Assembly (NCBI RefSeq): GCF_024666615.1
Contig: NZ_CP088297.1
Span: 1,116,001 to 1,180,000, forward strand
Direction of reading: 5' to 3'
DNA: 64,000 nt
DNA from: Aquabacterium sp. J223
Lineage (GTDB): Bacteria > Pseudomonadota > Gammaproteobacteria > Burkholderiales > Burkholderiaceae_C
The notes beneath the pieces are model-generated. The model worked only from the letters and a program-made list of their open reading frames with translations, was not told where the DNA came from and made no database searches. This document shows, piece by piece, positions 11,343-19,377 of this stretch. Position 1 is the stretch's first letter. Each line of letters begins with the position of its first letter. The position numbers and the translations under genes were made by a program.

Positions 11343-12542
11343 ATGAGCAAGCAGATTCAAGAGGCCTACATCGTCGCCGCCACCCGCACGCCGATCGGCA
11401 AGTCGGGCCGTGGCTACTTCCGCAACACCCGGCCGGACGACCTGCTGGTCGCCGCCGTGCAGGGCGCGCTGAAGGCGGTGCCGGGGTTGGACCCGAAGGC
11501 CATCGAGGACGCGGTGGTCGGCTGCGCCATGCCCGAAGGCGAGCAGGGCCTGAACATCGCCCGCATCGGCATGCTGCTGGCCGGCCTGCCCAGCACCGTG
11601 GGCGGGGTGACGGTCAACCGCTTCTGCGCCTCGGGCCTGACCGCGGTGCAGATGGCGGCCGACCGCATCCGCGTCGGCGAGGCCGACGTGATGATCGCCG
11701 CCGGCGTCGAGAGCATGAGCATGGTGCCGATGAGCGGCAACAAGCCCTCCTTCAACCCGCGCATCTTCGAGCGCGACGAGAACATCGGCATCGCCTACGG
11801 CATGGGCCTGACCGCCGAGAAGGTGGCGCAGCAGTGGAAGGTCAGCCGCGAGGCGCAGGACGAGTTCGCACTGGCCTCGCACCAGAAGGCGCTGAAGGCC
11901 ATCGACAGCGGCGAGTACAACGACGAGATCACGCCGGTGGAGGTGGTCGACCGCTCGCCCAACCTGGCCGACGGCACGGTGACCGAGACCCGCCGCACCG
12001 TCAGCGTCGACGAGGGCCCGCGCCGCGACACCTCGCTCGAGGGCCTGGCCAAGCTGAAGCCGGTGTTCGCCGCCAAGGGCTCGGTGACGGCGGGCAACAG
12101 CTCGCAGACCTCCGACGGCGCCGGCTGCCTCATCCTGGTCAGCGAGAAGGCGCTCAAGACCTTCGGCCTGACGCCGCTGGCGCGTTTCGTCAGCTACGCC
12201 AACAAGGGCGTGCCGCCGGAGATCATGGGCATCGGCCCGATCGAAGCCATCCCCGCGGCGCTGAAGGCGGCCGGCCTGTCGAAGGACGACCTCGGCTGGA
12301 TCGAGCTGAACGAGGCCTTCGCCGCGCAGGCGCTGGCGGTGATCAACACCGTGGGGCTGGACACCAGCAAGCTCAACCCGCTGGGCGGCGCCATCGCCCG
12401 CGGCCACCCGCTGGGCGCCACCGGCGCGGTGCGCTCGGCCACCGTCATCCACGGCCTGCGCCGCCACAAGCAGCGCTACGGCATGCTGACGATGTGCGTG
12501 GGCACCGGCCAGGGCGCGGCCGGCATCTTCGAGGCGCTGTAG
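11343..12542 (+). CDS. fadA: Acetyl-CoA C-acyltransferase (3-ketoacyl-CoA thiolase)
   Basis: Last step of beta-oxidation: thiolytic cleavage of 3-ketoacyl-CoA to acetyl-CoA and a shortened acyl-CoA. 399 residues, standard length. The nucleophile is Cys95 in VNRFCASGL; His355 lies in GGAIARGHPLGATGA and the acid/base Cys385 in MLTMCVGTGQGAA. The N-terminus (EAYIVAATRTPIGK) is canonical. It lies directly after the FadB-like gene, and the pair is probably a trifunctional complex. The name fadA is given by function and position; the protein belongs to the broader FadI/FadA/PcaF thiolase-II family. Confidence 0.92.
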   Translation: MSKQIQEAYIVAATRTPIGKSGRGYFRNTRPDDLLVAAVQGALKAVPGLDPKAIEDAVVGCAMPEGEQGLNIARIGMLLAGLPSTVGGVTVNRFCASGLTAVQMAADRIRVGEADVMIAAGVESMSMVPMSGNKPSFNPRIFERDENIGIAYGMGLTAEKVAQQWKVSREAQDEFALASHQKALKAIDSGEYNDEITPVEVVDRSPNLADGTVTETRRTVSVDEGPRRDTSLEGLAKLKPVFAAKGSVTAGNSSQTSDGAGCLILVSEKALKTFGLTPLARFVSYANKGVPPEIMGIGPIEAIPAALKAAGLSKDDLGWIELNEAFAAQALAVINTVGLDTSKLNPLGGAIARGHPLGATGAVRSATVIHGLRRHKQRYGMLTMCVGTGQGAAGIFEAL

Positions 12543-12572
12543 CCGCCACCCGCCATGGGCAAGGGCCGGGCG

Positions 12573-13472
12573 ATGACGGGACAGGCGCTGGCGCTGACCG
12601 CGGCCGACGGCTTCGTGCTGCAGGGCCGGCTCCACGGCGACCCGGCCGGCGCCCGCGCCGGCGTGCTGCTGGCGCCGGCGATGGGCGTGCCGCAGCGTTT
12701 CTACGCCGACTTCGCCGCCTGGCTGGCGGCGCAGGGTTTCGCGGTGCTGACCTTCGACTACCGCGGCATCGGCGCCTCGCGGCCCGAGGCCTTCCGCCAT
12801 TCGCTGCGCGGCCTGCGGGCCGACGTGGACACCTGGGCCGAGCAGGACGCCGCCGCCGCGCTGGACGCGCTGGCCGCCCGGCTGCCCGCCGGCCGGCCGC
12901 TGCACTGGATCGGCCACAGCCTGGGCGGCCAGATCGTCGGCCTGGTGCCCCGGCACGAGCGGGTGGACCGCATCGTCACCATCGCGGTGGGCACCGGCTA
13001 CTGGCGGCTCAACGCGGCGCGGGTGCGCTGGCTGGTCGGCTGGATGTGGTTCGTCGTGGTGCCGCTGGCGCTGCGCTGCTGTGGCTACTTTCCCGGCCGG
13101 CGGCTGCGCAAGATCGGCGACCTGCCGGCCGGCGTGATGGCGCAGTGGCGCCGCTGGTGCCTGCAGCCCGACTACCTGATGAGCGAGGACACCGCGCACC
13201 GCAGCGCGCGCTACGCCCGCATCGCCCGGCCGCTGCTGTCCCTGAGCTTCACCGACGACGAGTACATGTCCGCCCGCGGCACGGAGCGGCTGCACGCCAT
13301 CTACGCCGGCGCGGCGCGGGAGATGCGGCGCATCGCGCCGGCCGACATCGGCGAACGCCGCATCGGCCACTTCGGCTTCTTCCGGCCGCGCTTCGCCGCC
13401 ACGCTGTGGCCGCAGGTGGCCGGCTGGCTGGCCGCCGGCGCTTCCGATCACCCCCAGGAGACCCTGTCATGA
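12573..13472 (+). CDS. Alpha/beta hydrolase family protein
   Basis: 299 residues from ATG 12573, which has AAGGG about 8 bases upstream; ATG 12555 is an in-frame alternative adding six residues. Alpha/beta-hydrolase fold: oxyanion region PAMGVPQRFY, strand LTFDYRGIGAS, nucleophile elbow HWIGHSLGGQ, and a late His in RRIGHFGFFRPRF. It resembles the predicted hydrolases (COG4757-like) that sit in lipid operons. A hydrophobic stretch with WFVVVPLALRCCGYF in the cap may contact membrane lipid. Its stop overlaps the next start as ATGA. The substrate is unknown; an acyl-ester or acyl-CoA role is inferred from the operon. Confidence 0.8.
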   Translation: MTGQALALTAADGFVLQGRLHGDPAGARAGVLLAPAMGVPQRFYADFAAWLAAQGFAVLTFDYRGIGASRPEAFRHSLRGLRADVDTWAEQDAAAALDALAARLPAGRPLHWIGHSLGGQIVGLVPRHERVDRIVTIAVGTGYWRLNAARVRWLVGWMWFVVVPLALRCCGYFPGRRLRKIGDLPAGVMAQWRRWCLQPDYLMSEDTAHRSARYARIARPLLSLSFTDDEYMSARGTERLHAIYAGAAREMRRIAPADIGERRIGHFGFFRPRFAATLWPQVAGWLAAGASDHPQETLS

Positions 13473-14230
13473 CCATCCGCACCGGCACCGTCGACGGCGT
13501 CGCCACGCTCGAGATCGCCCGTCCCGAGAAGAAGAACGCGCTCACCGACGCCATGTACGCCGGTCTGGCCGACGGCCTGGAAGCGGCCGCCGCCGATGGC
13601 GCGGTGCGCGCGGTGCTGATCGGCGGCCAGCCCGGCGTCTTCACCGCCGGCAACGACCTGGAGGACTTCATGCAGCGGCCGCCGCAGGGCGGCGAGCGCT
13701 CGGTCTTCCGCTTCATGCGCACGCTGGCGCACTTCGACAAGCCGGTGGTGGCCGCCGTCACCGGCACGGCCATCGGCATCGGCACCACGATGCTGCTGCA
13801 CTGCGACTTCGTCTACGTCTCCGACGAGGCGCGGCTGCAGATGCCCTTCGTCAGCCTGGGCCTGGTGCCGGAGTTCGGCGCCAGCCTGCTGGTGCCGCGG
13901 CTGATGGGCGGCGCCAAGGCGGCGGAGAAGCTGCTGCTGGGCGAGCCGATGTCGGCGCAGGAGGCGGTGGACCTGGGCCTGGCCAACGCGGTGCTGCCGC
14001 CCGGCGAGGTGCTGGCCCACGCGCGCCGCATCGCCGAGCGCTTCAACCAGCTGCCGCCCGGCGCGGTGCGCGCCACCAAGCGGCTGATGCGTGCCGCGCT
14101 CACCGAGCGGCTGCCCGCCGTCATCGAGGCCGAGGCCCAGGTCTTCGGCGAGCGGCTGACCTCGCCCGAGGCGCGGGAGGCCTTCACCGCCTTCTTCCAG
14201 AAGCGGCGGCCGGACTTCAGCCGGTTCTGA
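13469..14230 (+). CDS. Enoyl-CoA hydratase/isomerase family protein
   Basis: Stand-alone crotonase of 253 residues. The first oxyanion segment is FTAGNDLEDF; the second is AVTGTAIGIGTTMLLHCDFVY. The usual catalytic Glu position after SLGLVPEFGASLLVPRLMG contains PEFG as in many enoyl-CoA isomerases/hydratases. The ATGA overlap with the hydrolase gene couples the two. It may act as a 2,3-enoyl-CoA isomerase or second hydratase that helps the FadB-like enzyme with unsaturated substrates; this is inference. Last gene of the TetR-headed operon; the facing thioesterase gene ends 12 bases further on. Confidence 0.88.
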   Translation: MTIRTGTVDGVATLEIARPEKKNALTDAMYAGLADGLEAAAADGAVRAVLIGGQPGVFTAGNDLEDFMQRPPQGGERSVFRFMRTLAHFDKPVVAAVTGTAIGIGTTMLLHCDFVYVSDEARLQMPFVSLGLVPEFGASLLVPRLMGGAKAAEKLLLGEPMSAQEAVDLGLANAVLPPGEVLAHARRIAERFNQLPPGAVRATKRLMRAALTERLPAVIEAEAQVFGERLTSPEAREAFTAFFQKRRPDFSRF

Positions 14231-14241
14231 AGGCCGCCGGT

Positions 14242-14682
14242 TCAGGCGCCCGACGGCGGCGCCGGCAGCGGCCGCGGCTGTCCGTGGTCGTCGATGGCGA
14301 CGTAGGTGAGGTTGGCCTCGGTCACCTTCACCACCTGCAGGTCGGCCGGGTTGCGCTCGGCCCAGACCTCCACCCGCACGGTGACCGAGGTGCGGCCGAC
14401 GCGCACCACCTCGGCGTAGAAGCTCAGCAGGTCGCCCACCGACACCGGCTGCTTGAAGACGAACTGGTTGACGGCGACGGTGGCGATGCGGCCCTTGGCG
14501 ATGCGGGCCGGCAGCACCGAGCCGGCGAGGTCCACCTGCGCCATGATCCAGCCGCCGAAGATGTCGCCGTTGACGTTGGCGTCGGCCGGCATGGGCATCA
14601 CCCGCAGCACGAGCTCGCTGCTGTCCGGCAGGGTGTGCGGCGAGAGCACGGCGGTGGGCCGCGGCGGCGCTGGCGATGGCAT
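14242..14682 (-). CDS. Acyl-CoA thioesterase, YciA-like hotdog fold
   Basis: 146 residues. Cytoplasmic thioesterase hydrolysing acyl-CoA to free acid and CoA. Family marks: LVLRVMPMPADANVNGDIFGG with the catalytic-region Asn/Asp, WIMAQVDLAG on the hotdog helix, VNQFVFKQPVSVGDLL and VEVWAERN. The start at 14682 is supported by AGGAG 6 bases upstream. It converges with the beta-oxidation operon and is divergent from the methyltransferase, whose start is only 35 bases away, so the two promoters must overlap. Likely role: releases CoA when acyl-CoA accumulates (inference). Confidence 0.88.
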   Translation of the reverse strand: MPSPAPPRPTAVLSPHTLPDSSELVLRVMPMPADANVNGDIFGGWIMAQVDLAGSVLPARIAKGRIATVAVNQFVFKQPVSVGDLLSFYAEVVRVGRTSVTVRVEVWAERNPADLQVVKVTEANLTYVAIDDHGQPRPLPAPPSGA

Positions 14683-14706
14683 GGTGCTCCTGGTGGGCGG
14701 CGCGGC

Positions 14707-14712
14707 GACAAT
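14707..14712 (+). promoter_or_regulatory. -10-like box GACAAT placed for a leaderless transcript
   Basis: GACAAT lies 5 bases before ATG 14718, so a transcript would begin at or next to the start codon; no Shine-Dalgarno sequence is present. The same geometry recurs at 18348, 25158, 38953 and 40916. No convincing -35 box was found. Confidence 0.35.
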
Positions 14713-14717
14713 GCCGC

Positions 14718-15680
14718 ATGCCCCTGTTTGCCACTGTATCGCCGGCCGAGGCCGACCGCGCCGCCCTGCGGCGACAGCTGCGCAAGCTGCAGCGCGTGTT
14801 CCCCGTCGACGCGCTGGCCGCCGAGCGCACCAGCACGCAGCAGGTGGTCGAGTACTACGACGCCTGCCAGGACGCGTACCGCAAGTACCACTCGGCCGAC
14901 GGCGCGGTGCACATGGCGCTGAACGACGGCGACCGCTTCGACCCCGACGGCTTCTACGGCCAGCTGCGCCGCATCGAGGCCGACTGGGCGACCGCGCCGA
15001 CACCGGTGCGCGACGTGCTGGAGCTGGCCTTCGGCCAGGGCTTCAACCTCGCCTGGCTGGCGCCCCGCCATCCGCAGGTGCGCTTCCACGGCGTGGACCT
15101 CACGCCGGCCCATGTGCGCCTGGCCGGCGACCGCCTGCAGGCGCAGGGCCTGGCCAACGTGCAGCTCCAGCTGGGCGACTACCAGGCGCTGCCGTTCGAC
15201 GACGGCCGCTTCGACCAGCTGTTCTGCATCGAGGCGATGTGCCATGCCAGCGACCTGCCGGGCGCGCTGGCCGAGGCGGCGCGGGTGCTGCGCCCGGGCG
15301 GCGCGCTGACCCTCTTCGACGGCTACCTGCCGCGGCCGGTGCAGCAGCTCACCTCCGAGGAGGCGCTGGCGGTGGTGCTGGTGGCCAAGGGCATGGCGGT
15401 CGAGCGCCTGCAGTGGCTGGACGACGTGCTGGCGCAGGCGCGCGCCGCGGGGTTCGAGCCGCGCCGCGTCGACGCGCTGGACGCGCAGGTGATGCCCAGC
15501 CTGCGGCGCCTGGAGCGCCTCACCAGCGCGGTGATCCGCTGGCCCTGGCTGGGCCGCCGCGCCCTGGCCCGCCGGCCCGAGATGCGCGGCCGCAACGTGC
15601 TGGCCGGCTGCCTGATGCGCAGCACGGTGGCGCTGGGGCTGATCGGCTACCGGCACCTGGTGCTGCAGAAGCGGGGTTGA
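14718..15680 (+). CDS. Class I SAM-dependent methyltransferase (UbiE/sterol-methyltransferase-like)
   Basis: 320 residues. After an N-terminal helical part (about 100 residues with VVEYYDACQDAYRKYH, as in small-molecule and sterol-type methyltransferases) comes a Rossmann methyltransferase core. Motif I is VLELAFGQGFNLAWLAPRH, with the second acidic residue in GVDLTP, then LGDYQALPFDDGRFDQLFCIEAMCHASD and the post-motif VLRPGGALTLFDGYL. Motif I has Ala-Phe-Gly in place of the usual Gly-Cys/Thr-Gly, a mild departure. The C-terminal 100 residues are basic and partly hydrophobic. The substrate cannot be told. The start chosen is an ATG directly behind a -10-like box with no ribosome site; the next gene begins 7 bases after its stop. 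Confidence 0.83.
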   Translation: MPLFATVSPAEADRAALRRQLRKLQRVFPVDALAAERTSTQQVVEYYDACQDAYRKYHSADGAVHMALNDGDRFDPDGFYGQLRRIEADWATAPTPVRDVLELAFGQGFNLAWLAPRHPQVRFHGVDLTPAHVRLAGDRLQAQGLANVQLQLGDYQALPFDDGRFDQLFCIEAMCHASDLPGALAEAARVLRPGGALTLFDGYLPRPVQQLTSEEALAVVLVAKGMAVERLQWLDDVLAQARAAGFEPRRVDALDAQVMPSLRRLERLTSAVIRWPWLGRRALARRPEMRGRNVLAGCLMRSTVALGLIGYRHLVLQKRG

Positions 15681-15687
15681 ACACACG

Positions 15688-17523
15688 ATGAGATCGATGG
15701 CCGCGGCGCAGGCCGAGCCGGCGCCCAGCGGCGGCACCGGGTCGGCGCCGCCCCGCTCCGACATCCGCACCCTGTCCCGGCTGCTGCCCTACCTGTGGCA
15801 GTACCGCTGGCGGGTGGTGCTGGCGCTGGCCTTCCTGGTCGGCGCCAAGGTGGCCAACGTCGGCGTGCCGCTGCTGCTGAAGTCGCTGGTCGACGCGCTG
15901 GACGTGAAGGCCGGTGACCCGCGGGCGCTGCTGGTGGTGCCGGTGGGGCTGCTGGTCGCCTACGGCCTGCTGCGGCTGTCCACGTCGCTGTTCACCGAGC
16001 TGCGCGAGCTGGTCTTCGCCAAGGCCACCGAGGGCGCGGCGCGCAGCATCTCGCTGCAGGCCTTCCGCCACTTGCATGCGCTCAGCCTGCGTTTCCACCT
16101 CGAGCGCCAGACCGGCGGCATGACACGCGACATCGAGCGCGGCACGCGCGCGGTGCACTCGCTGGTGTCGTACTCGCTCTACAGCATCCTGCCCACCTTC
16201 ATCGAGGTCGGCCTGGTGCTGGCGCTGCTGGGCACCCGGTTCGATGCCGGCTACGCGCTCATCGTGCTGGCGGCGCTGGTGGTCTACATCGCCTTCACCG
16301 TCGGCATCACCGAATGGCGCACCAAGTTCCGCCGGCAGATGAACGAGCTGGACTCGAAGGCGCACACCCGCGCCATCGACTCGCTGCTGAACTACGAGAC
16401 GGTCAAGTACTTCAACAACGAGGCGTTCGAGGCCGGCCGCTACGACGAGAGCCTGGAGCGTCTGCGCCGCGCGGCGCTGCAGTCGCAGCGCACCCTGTCG
16501 CTGCTGAACACCGGCCAGCAGCTGCTCATCGCGCTGGCGCTGGTGGCCATGCTGTGGCGCGCCACCACCGGCGTGGTGGAGGGGCGCATGAGCCTGGGCG
16601 ACCTGGTGATGATCAACGCCTTCATGATCCAGCTGTACATCCCGCTGAACTTCCTCGGCGTGATCTACCGCGAGATCAAGCAGTCGCTGACCGACCTGGA
16701 CAAGATGTTCGGCCTGCTCGAGCGCGAGCGCGAGGTGGCCGACGCGCCCGACGCTGTGGCGCTGCGGGTGACGGGCGGCGCGGTGCGCTTCCGCCATGTG
16801 AGCTTCGGCTACGAGCCGTCGCGGCCCATCCTGCACGACCTGGACTTCGAAATCCCCGCCGGCCGGACGGTGGCGGTGGTGGGGCCGTCCGGCGCCGGCA
16901 AGTCGACGCTGGCGCGGCTGCTGTTCCGCTTCTACGACGTGAGCGGCGGCGCCGTCGAGATCGACGGGCAGGACATCCGCCGCGTCACCCAGGACAGCCT
17001 GCGCCGGGCCATCGGCATCGTGCCGCAGGACACGGTGCTGTTCAACGACACGGTGGCCTACAACATCGCCTACGGACGGCCGGGGGCGGGCCCTGCCGAG
17101 GTGGAGGCGGCGGCCCGCGCGGCGCGCATCCACGACTTCATCGCCTCGACGCCCGCCGGCTACGCGACGATGGTCGGTGAACGGGGCCTGAAGCTGTCCG
17201 GCGGCGAGAAGCAGCGGGTGGCCATCGCGCGCACGCTGCTGAAGAACCCGCCGGTGCTGGTCTTCGACGAGGCCACCTCGGCGCTGGATTCGGCCAACGA
17301 GCGCGCCATCCAGGCCGAGCTGCGGTCCGCTGCCGAGGGCAAGACGGCGCTGGTCATCGCCCACCGGCTGAGCACGGTGGTCGATGCGCACGAGATCCTG
17401 GTCATGGACGGCGGGCGCATCGTCGAGCGCGGTCGCCATGCCGACCTGCTGGCCGCCGGCGGCCGCTACGCCGAGATGTGGCGCCTGCAGGCCAGCGCCG
17501 AGCAGGAGGCGGCGCCGGCCTGA
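15688..17523 (+). CDS. Atm1/HMT1-type ABC exporter (fused permease and ATPase)
   Basis: 611 residues, a half-transporter that would work as a homodimer in the inner membrane. A type IV exporter transmembrane domain covers residues about 20-330 with six helices. It includes RHLHALSLRFHLERQTGGMTRDIERGT and NYETVKYFNNE, sequences characteristic of the Atm1 / heavy-metal-tolerance subfamily. The ATPase follows: Walker A GPSGAGKST, signature LSGGEKQRVAIART, Walker B VLVFDEATSALD and H-loop IAHRLST. Relatives export glutathione conjugates, glutathione persulfide or metal-thiol complexes. It follows the methyltransferase by 7 bases, probably in one transcript. Confidence 0.92.
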   Translation: MRSMAAAQAEPAPSGGTGSAPPRSDIRTLSRLLPYLWQYRWRVVLALAFLVGAKVANVGVPLLLKSLVDALDVKAGDPRALLVVPVGLLVAYGLLRLSTSLFTELRELVFAKATEGAARSISLQAFRHLHALSLRFHLERQTGGMTRDIERGTRAVHSLVSYSLYSILPTFIEVGLVLALLGTRFDAGYALIVLAALVVYIAFTVGITEWRTKFRRQMNELDSKAHTRAIDSLLNYETVKYFNNEAFEAGRYDESLERLRRAALQSQRTLSLLNTGQQLLIALALVAMLWRATTGVVEGRMSLGDLVMINAFMIQLYIPLNFLGVIYREIKQSLTDLDKMFGLLEREREVADAPDAVALRVTGGAVRFRHVSFGYEPSRPILHDLDFEIPAGRTVAVVGPSGAGKSTLARLLFRFYDVSGGAVEIDGQDIRRVTQDSLRRAIGIVPQDTVLFNDTVAYNIAYGRPGAGPAEVEAAARAARIHDFIASTPAGYATMVGERGLKLSGGEKQRVAIARTLLKNPPVLVFDEATSALDSANERAIQAELRSAAEGKTALVIAHRLSTVVDAHEILVMDGGRIVERGRHADLLAAGGRYAEMWRLQASAEQEAAPA

Positions 17524-17546
17524 CCGGCGTCGGCCGCTGCCGGTCA
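17521..17546. terminator. Inverted repeat whose arms contain the stop codons of both convergent genes
   Basis: TGACCGGC (17521-17528) pairs with GCCGGTCA (17539-17546) over a 10-base loop. The TGA of the ABC exporter forms one arm; the stop codon of the PEP-CTERM gene, on the other strand, forms the other. It could stop transcription from both sides, but no T-tract is present, so a Rho-independent role is uncertain. Confidence 0.45.
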
Positions 17547-18203
17547 GGCGTTGCGACGGCGGCGGGCGGCGCCGGCCAAGCCGGCCAGGCCCGCGGCCAT
17601 CAGCGCCCAGGTGCCGGGCTCGGGGATCGGTGCCGTCGGCACGTAGGGCGTGTAGGTGATGTCGTCGTACAGCGACTCCAGCTCGATGCCGGAGAACACC
17701 ACCGAGTAGCCGACCTGGCCGGCCAGCGAGATCGAGAACGGCTTCCAGCAGCGGTAGGGCTGCGTGCCGGCGGGGCAGTCCCCGCCGTTGGTGCTGGCGA
17801 CCTGCCAGGTGCCCAGCGCCGGCGTGTTCGGCCCGCCGGCGCCGAAGACCGAGATCTGGCCGGCGGAGGTGGCGGAGTAGAAGCCGCTGAACTCGCCGAC
17901 GAAGCCGCCGTCGATCGACAGCGTGGCCAGCACGAGGCTGTCCTCCAGGTCCTGGAACAGCGTCAGCACGCCGTTGGGCGAGGGCGCGTTCTCGTAGGCG
18001 CCGCGCGTCAGCACCAGCGCCTCGTTGTCGAAGACGGCGCCGTGGTCCGGCCCGATGGAGCCGTTGGACGCAGCGCCCGCGTCGTAGAAGCCCAGCGGCC
18101 GCACCTGGTGTCCGATGCCTTCGAAATTCAGCGTGATCGACAGCGCCGGCGCGGACAGCGCGAGGGCCGCCGCGGCGGCCAGCAGACGGTTGAGAGTCGG
18201 CAT
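17544..18203 (-). CDS. PEP-CTERM sorting-domain exported protein
   Basis: 219 residues. The signal peptide MPTLNRLLAAAAALALSAPA leads to a beta-rich extracellular domain (LNFEGIGHQVRPLGFYDAG, repeated aromatic strands) with two Cys near residues 150-160. The C-terminus has the full PEP-CTERM tripartite signal: PEPGTW, then hydrophobic ALMAAGLAGLAGAA, then RRRR. Such proteins are processed and sorted by an exosortase (EpsH/XrtA class) in EPS-producing Gram-negatives. No exosortase is in this window. ATG 18203 is preferred; ATG 18212 is three codons upstream. The mature domain has no name I can assign. Confidence 0.9.
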   Translation of the reverse strand: MPTLNRLLAAAAALALSAPALSITLNFEGIGHQVRPLGFYDAGAASNGSIGPDHGAVFDNEALVLTRGAYENAPSPNGVLTLFQDLEDSLVLATLSIDGGFVGEFSGFYSATSAGQISVFGAGGPNTPALGTWQVASTNGGDCPAGTQPYRCWKPFSISLAGQVGYSVVFSGIELESLYDDITYTPYVPTAPIPEPGTWALMAAGLAGLAGAARRRRNA

Positions 18204-18291
18204 GGTGCCCATCCCTGTTCGTGGTTGGCCTGGACTGTAGGGCGGCACGCGGCGCCGGGCCGCCTGTCCATCCCCTCCGTGTCGGGGACAT

Positions 18292-18316
18292 CCCCCTCCA
18301 CCCGCGGGGGAGGGGG
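18292..18316. other. GC-rich inverted repeat between PEP-CTERM gene and lysR
   Basis: CCCCCTCC (18292-18299) and GGAGGGGG (18309-18316) form a hairpin with a 9-base loop in the 157-base divergent gap. A further GGGG/CCCC pairing lies just left of it. It could be a regulatory site for either gene; no known operator is recognised. Confidence 0.3.
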
Positions 18317-18360
18317 CGCGCCCGGCCGGCGCCGGCAGGCGCGTGGCTACACTGCCCGCC

Positions 18361-19276
18361 GTGGAAACCAAGTGGCTGGAAGACTTCGTCAGCCTGGCCG
18401 AGACCCGCAGCTTCTCGCGTTCGGCGCAGCTGCGCCATGTCACCCAGCCGGCGTTCTCCCGCCGCATCCAGGCGCTGGAGGCCTGGGCCGGCGTCGACCT
18501 GGTGGACCGGTCGGTCTACCCGACCCGCCTGACCGCCGCGGGCGAGATGCTGCACGCGCAGGCGGTCGAAATCCTCGGTCTGGTGCAGGGTGCGCGCCAA
18601 CAGGCCCGCGCCCACCAACCCGGTGCGCAGGACATGGTGCACATCGCGGTGCCGCACACCCTGGCCTTCACCTTCTTCCCGCATTGGGTGATGGAGCTGC
18701 GCCAGCGGCTGGCCACGCTGAAGACGCGGCTGATCGCGCTCAACGTGCACGACGCGGTGCTGCGGCTCACCGAGGGCGGCTGCGACCTGCTGATCGCCTA
18801 CCACCACCCCCTGGCAGCCGCTGCAGCTGCCGCCCGAGCGCTACGAGATGCTGAGCCTGGGCCATGAGTCGCTGGCGCCGTACTCCGGTGCCGGCGAGGA
18901 CGGGCAGCCGCTGTACCGGCTGCCGTCGCCGGCCGGGCGGCGCATCCCCTTCCTGGCCTACGCCGAGGGCGCCTACCTCGGCGGCCTGGTGGCTCAGCTG
19001 CTGCGCCAGTCCACCGAGGCGCCGCCGCTGGAGGCCATCTACGAAACCGACATGGCCGAGGGCCTGAAGGCCATGGCCCTGGAGGGGCTGGGCCTGGCCT
19101 TCCTGCCCGCGAGCTCGGTGCGCAAGGAGCGCCGCGCCGGCCGGCTGCTGCCGGCGACCGAGGACGAGGACTGGCGGCTGGCGATGGAGATCCGGCTGTA
19201 CCGTGAACGGCCCCAGGGCAGCCGCCACGCCAAGCCGGCGGCGCAGGCGCTGTGGGACCTGCTGGCCTCCGGCTGA
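18361..19276 (+). pseudogene. LysR-family regulator, HypT(YjiE)-like, broken by a one-base frameshift
   Basis: The N-terminal part (from GTG 18361, VETKWLEDFVSLAETRSFSR, with the winged helix-turn-helix to about residue 65) and the C-terminal part (ETDMAEGLKAMALEGLGLAFLP and onward to the TGA at 19276) are both well-formed pieces of one LysR regulator of the HypT / QseD group. They lie in different frames. The switch is at a C5 run, 18807-18811: with four C the text reads YHHPWQPLQLPPERYEML without a break and the protein is about 304 residues, normal for the family. As written, the first frame ends at 18867 after about 168 residues. HypT-like proteins respond to oxidants such as hypochlorite; the ligand here is unknown. 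The -10-like TACACT at 18348-18353 suggests a leaderless message. Confidence 0.82.
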
Positions 19277-19377
19277 GGGGCGCGGCGCGGGCCGCATGCT
19301 GGCCTGCGGTTTGCACGAAGGCCGTGGTTCAGTCCGCTGCCTAGAATGCTTTTTCCCTCTGAAGGAGTGCCTTCTCC

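Noticed and set aside
15520-18807. A 1095-codon open frame on the minus strand under the ABC exporter and lysR
   Set aside because: Composition is that of a shadow frame (His/Gln/Arg/Ala-rich, no motifs). Only its frame neighbour at 17544-18203 encodes a real protein.
19311-19347. TTGCAC with TAGAAT as the gltI promoter
   Set aside because: The spacing is 25 bases, too long for a sigma-70 promoter. TAGAAT alone is kept as a possible -10.
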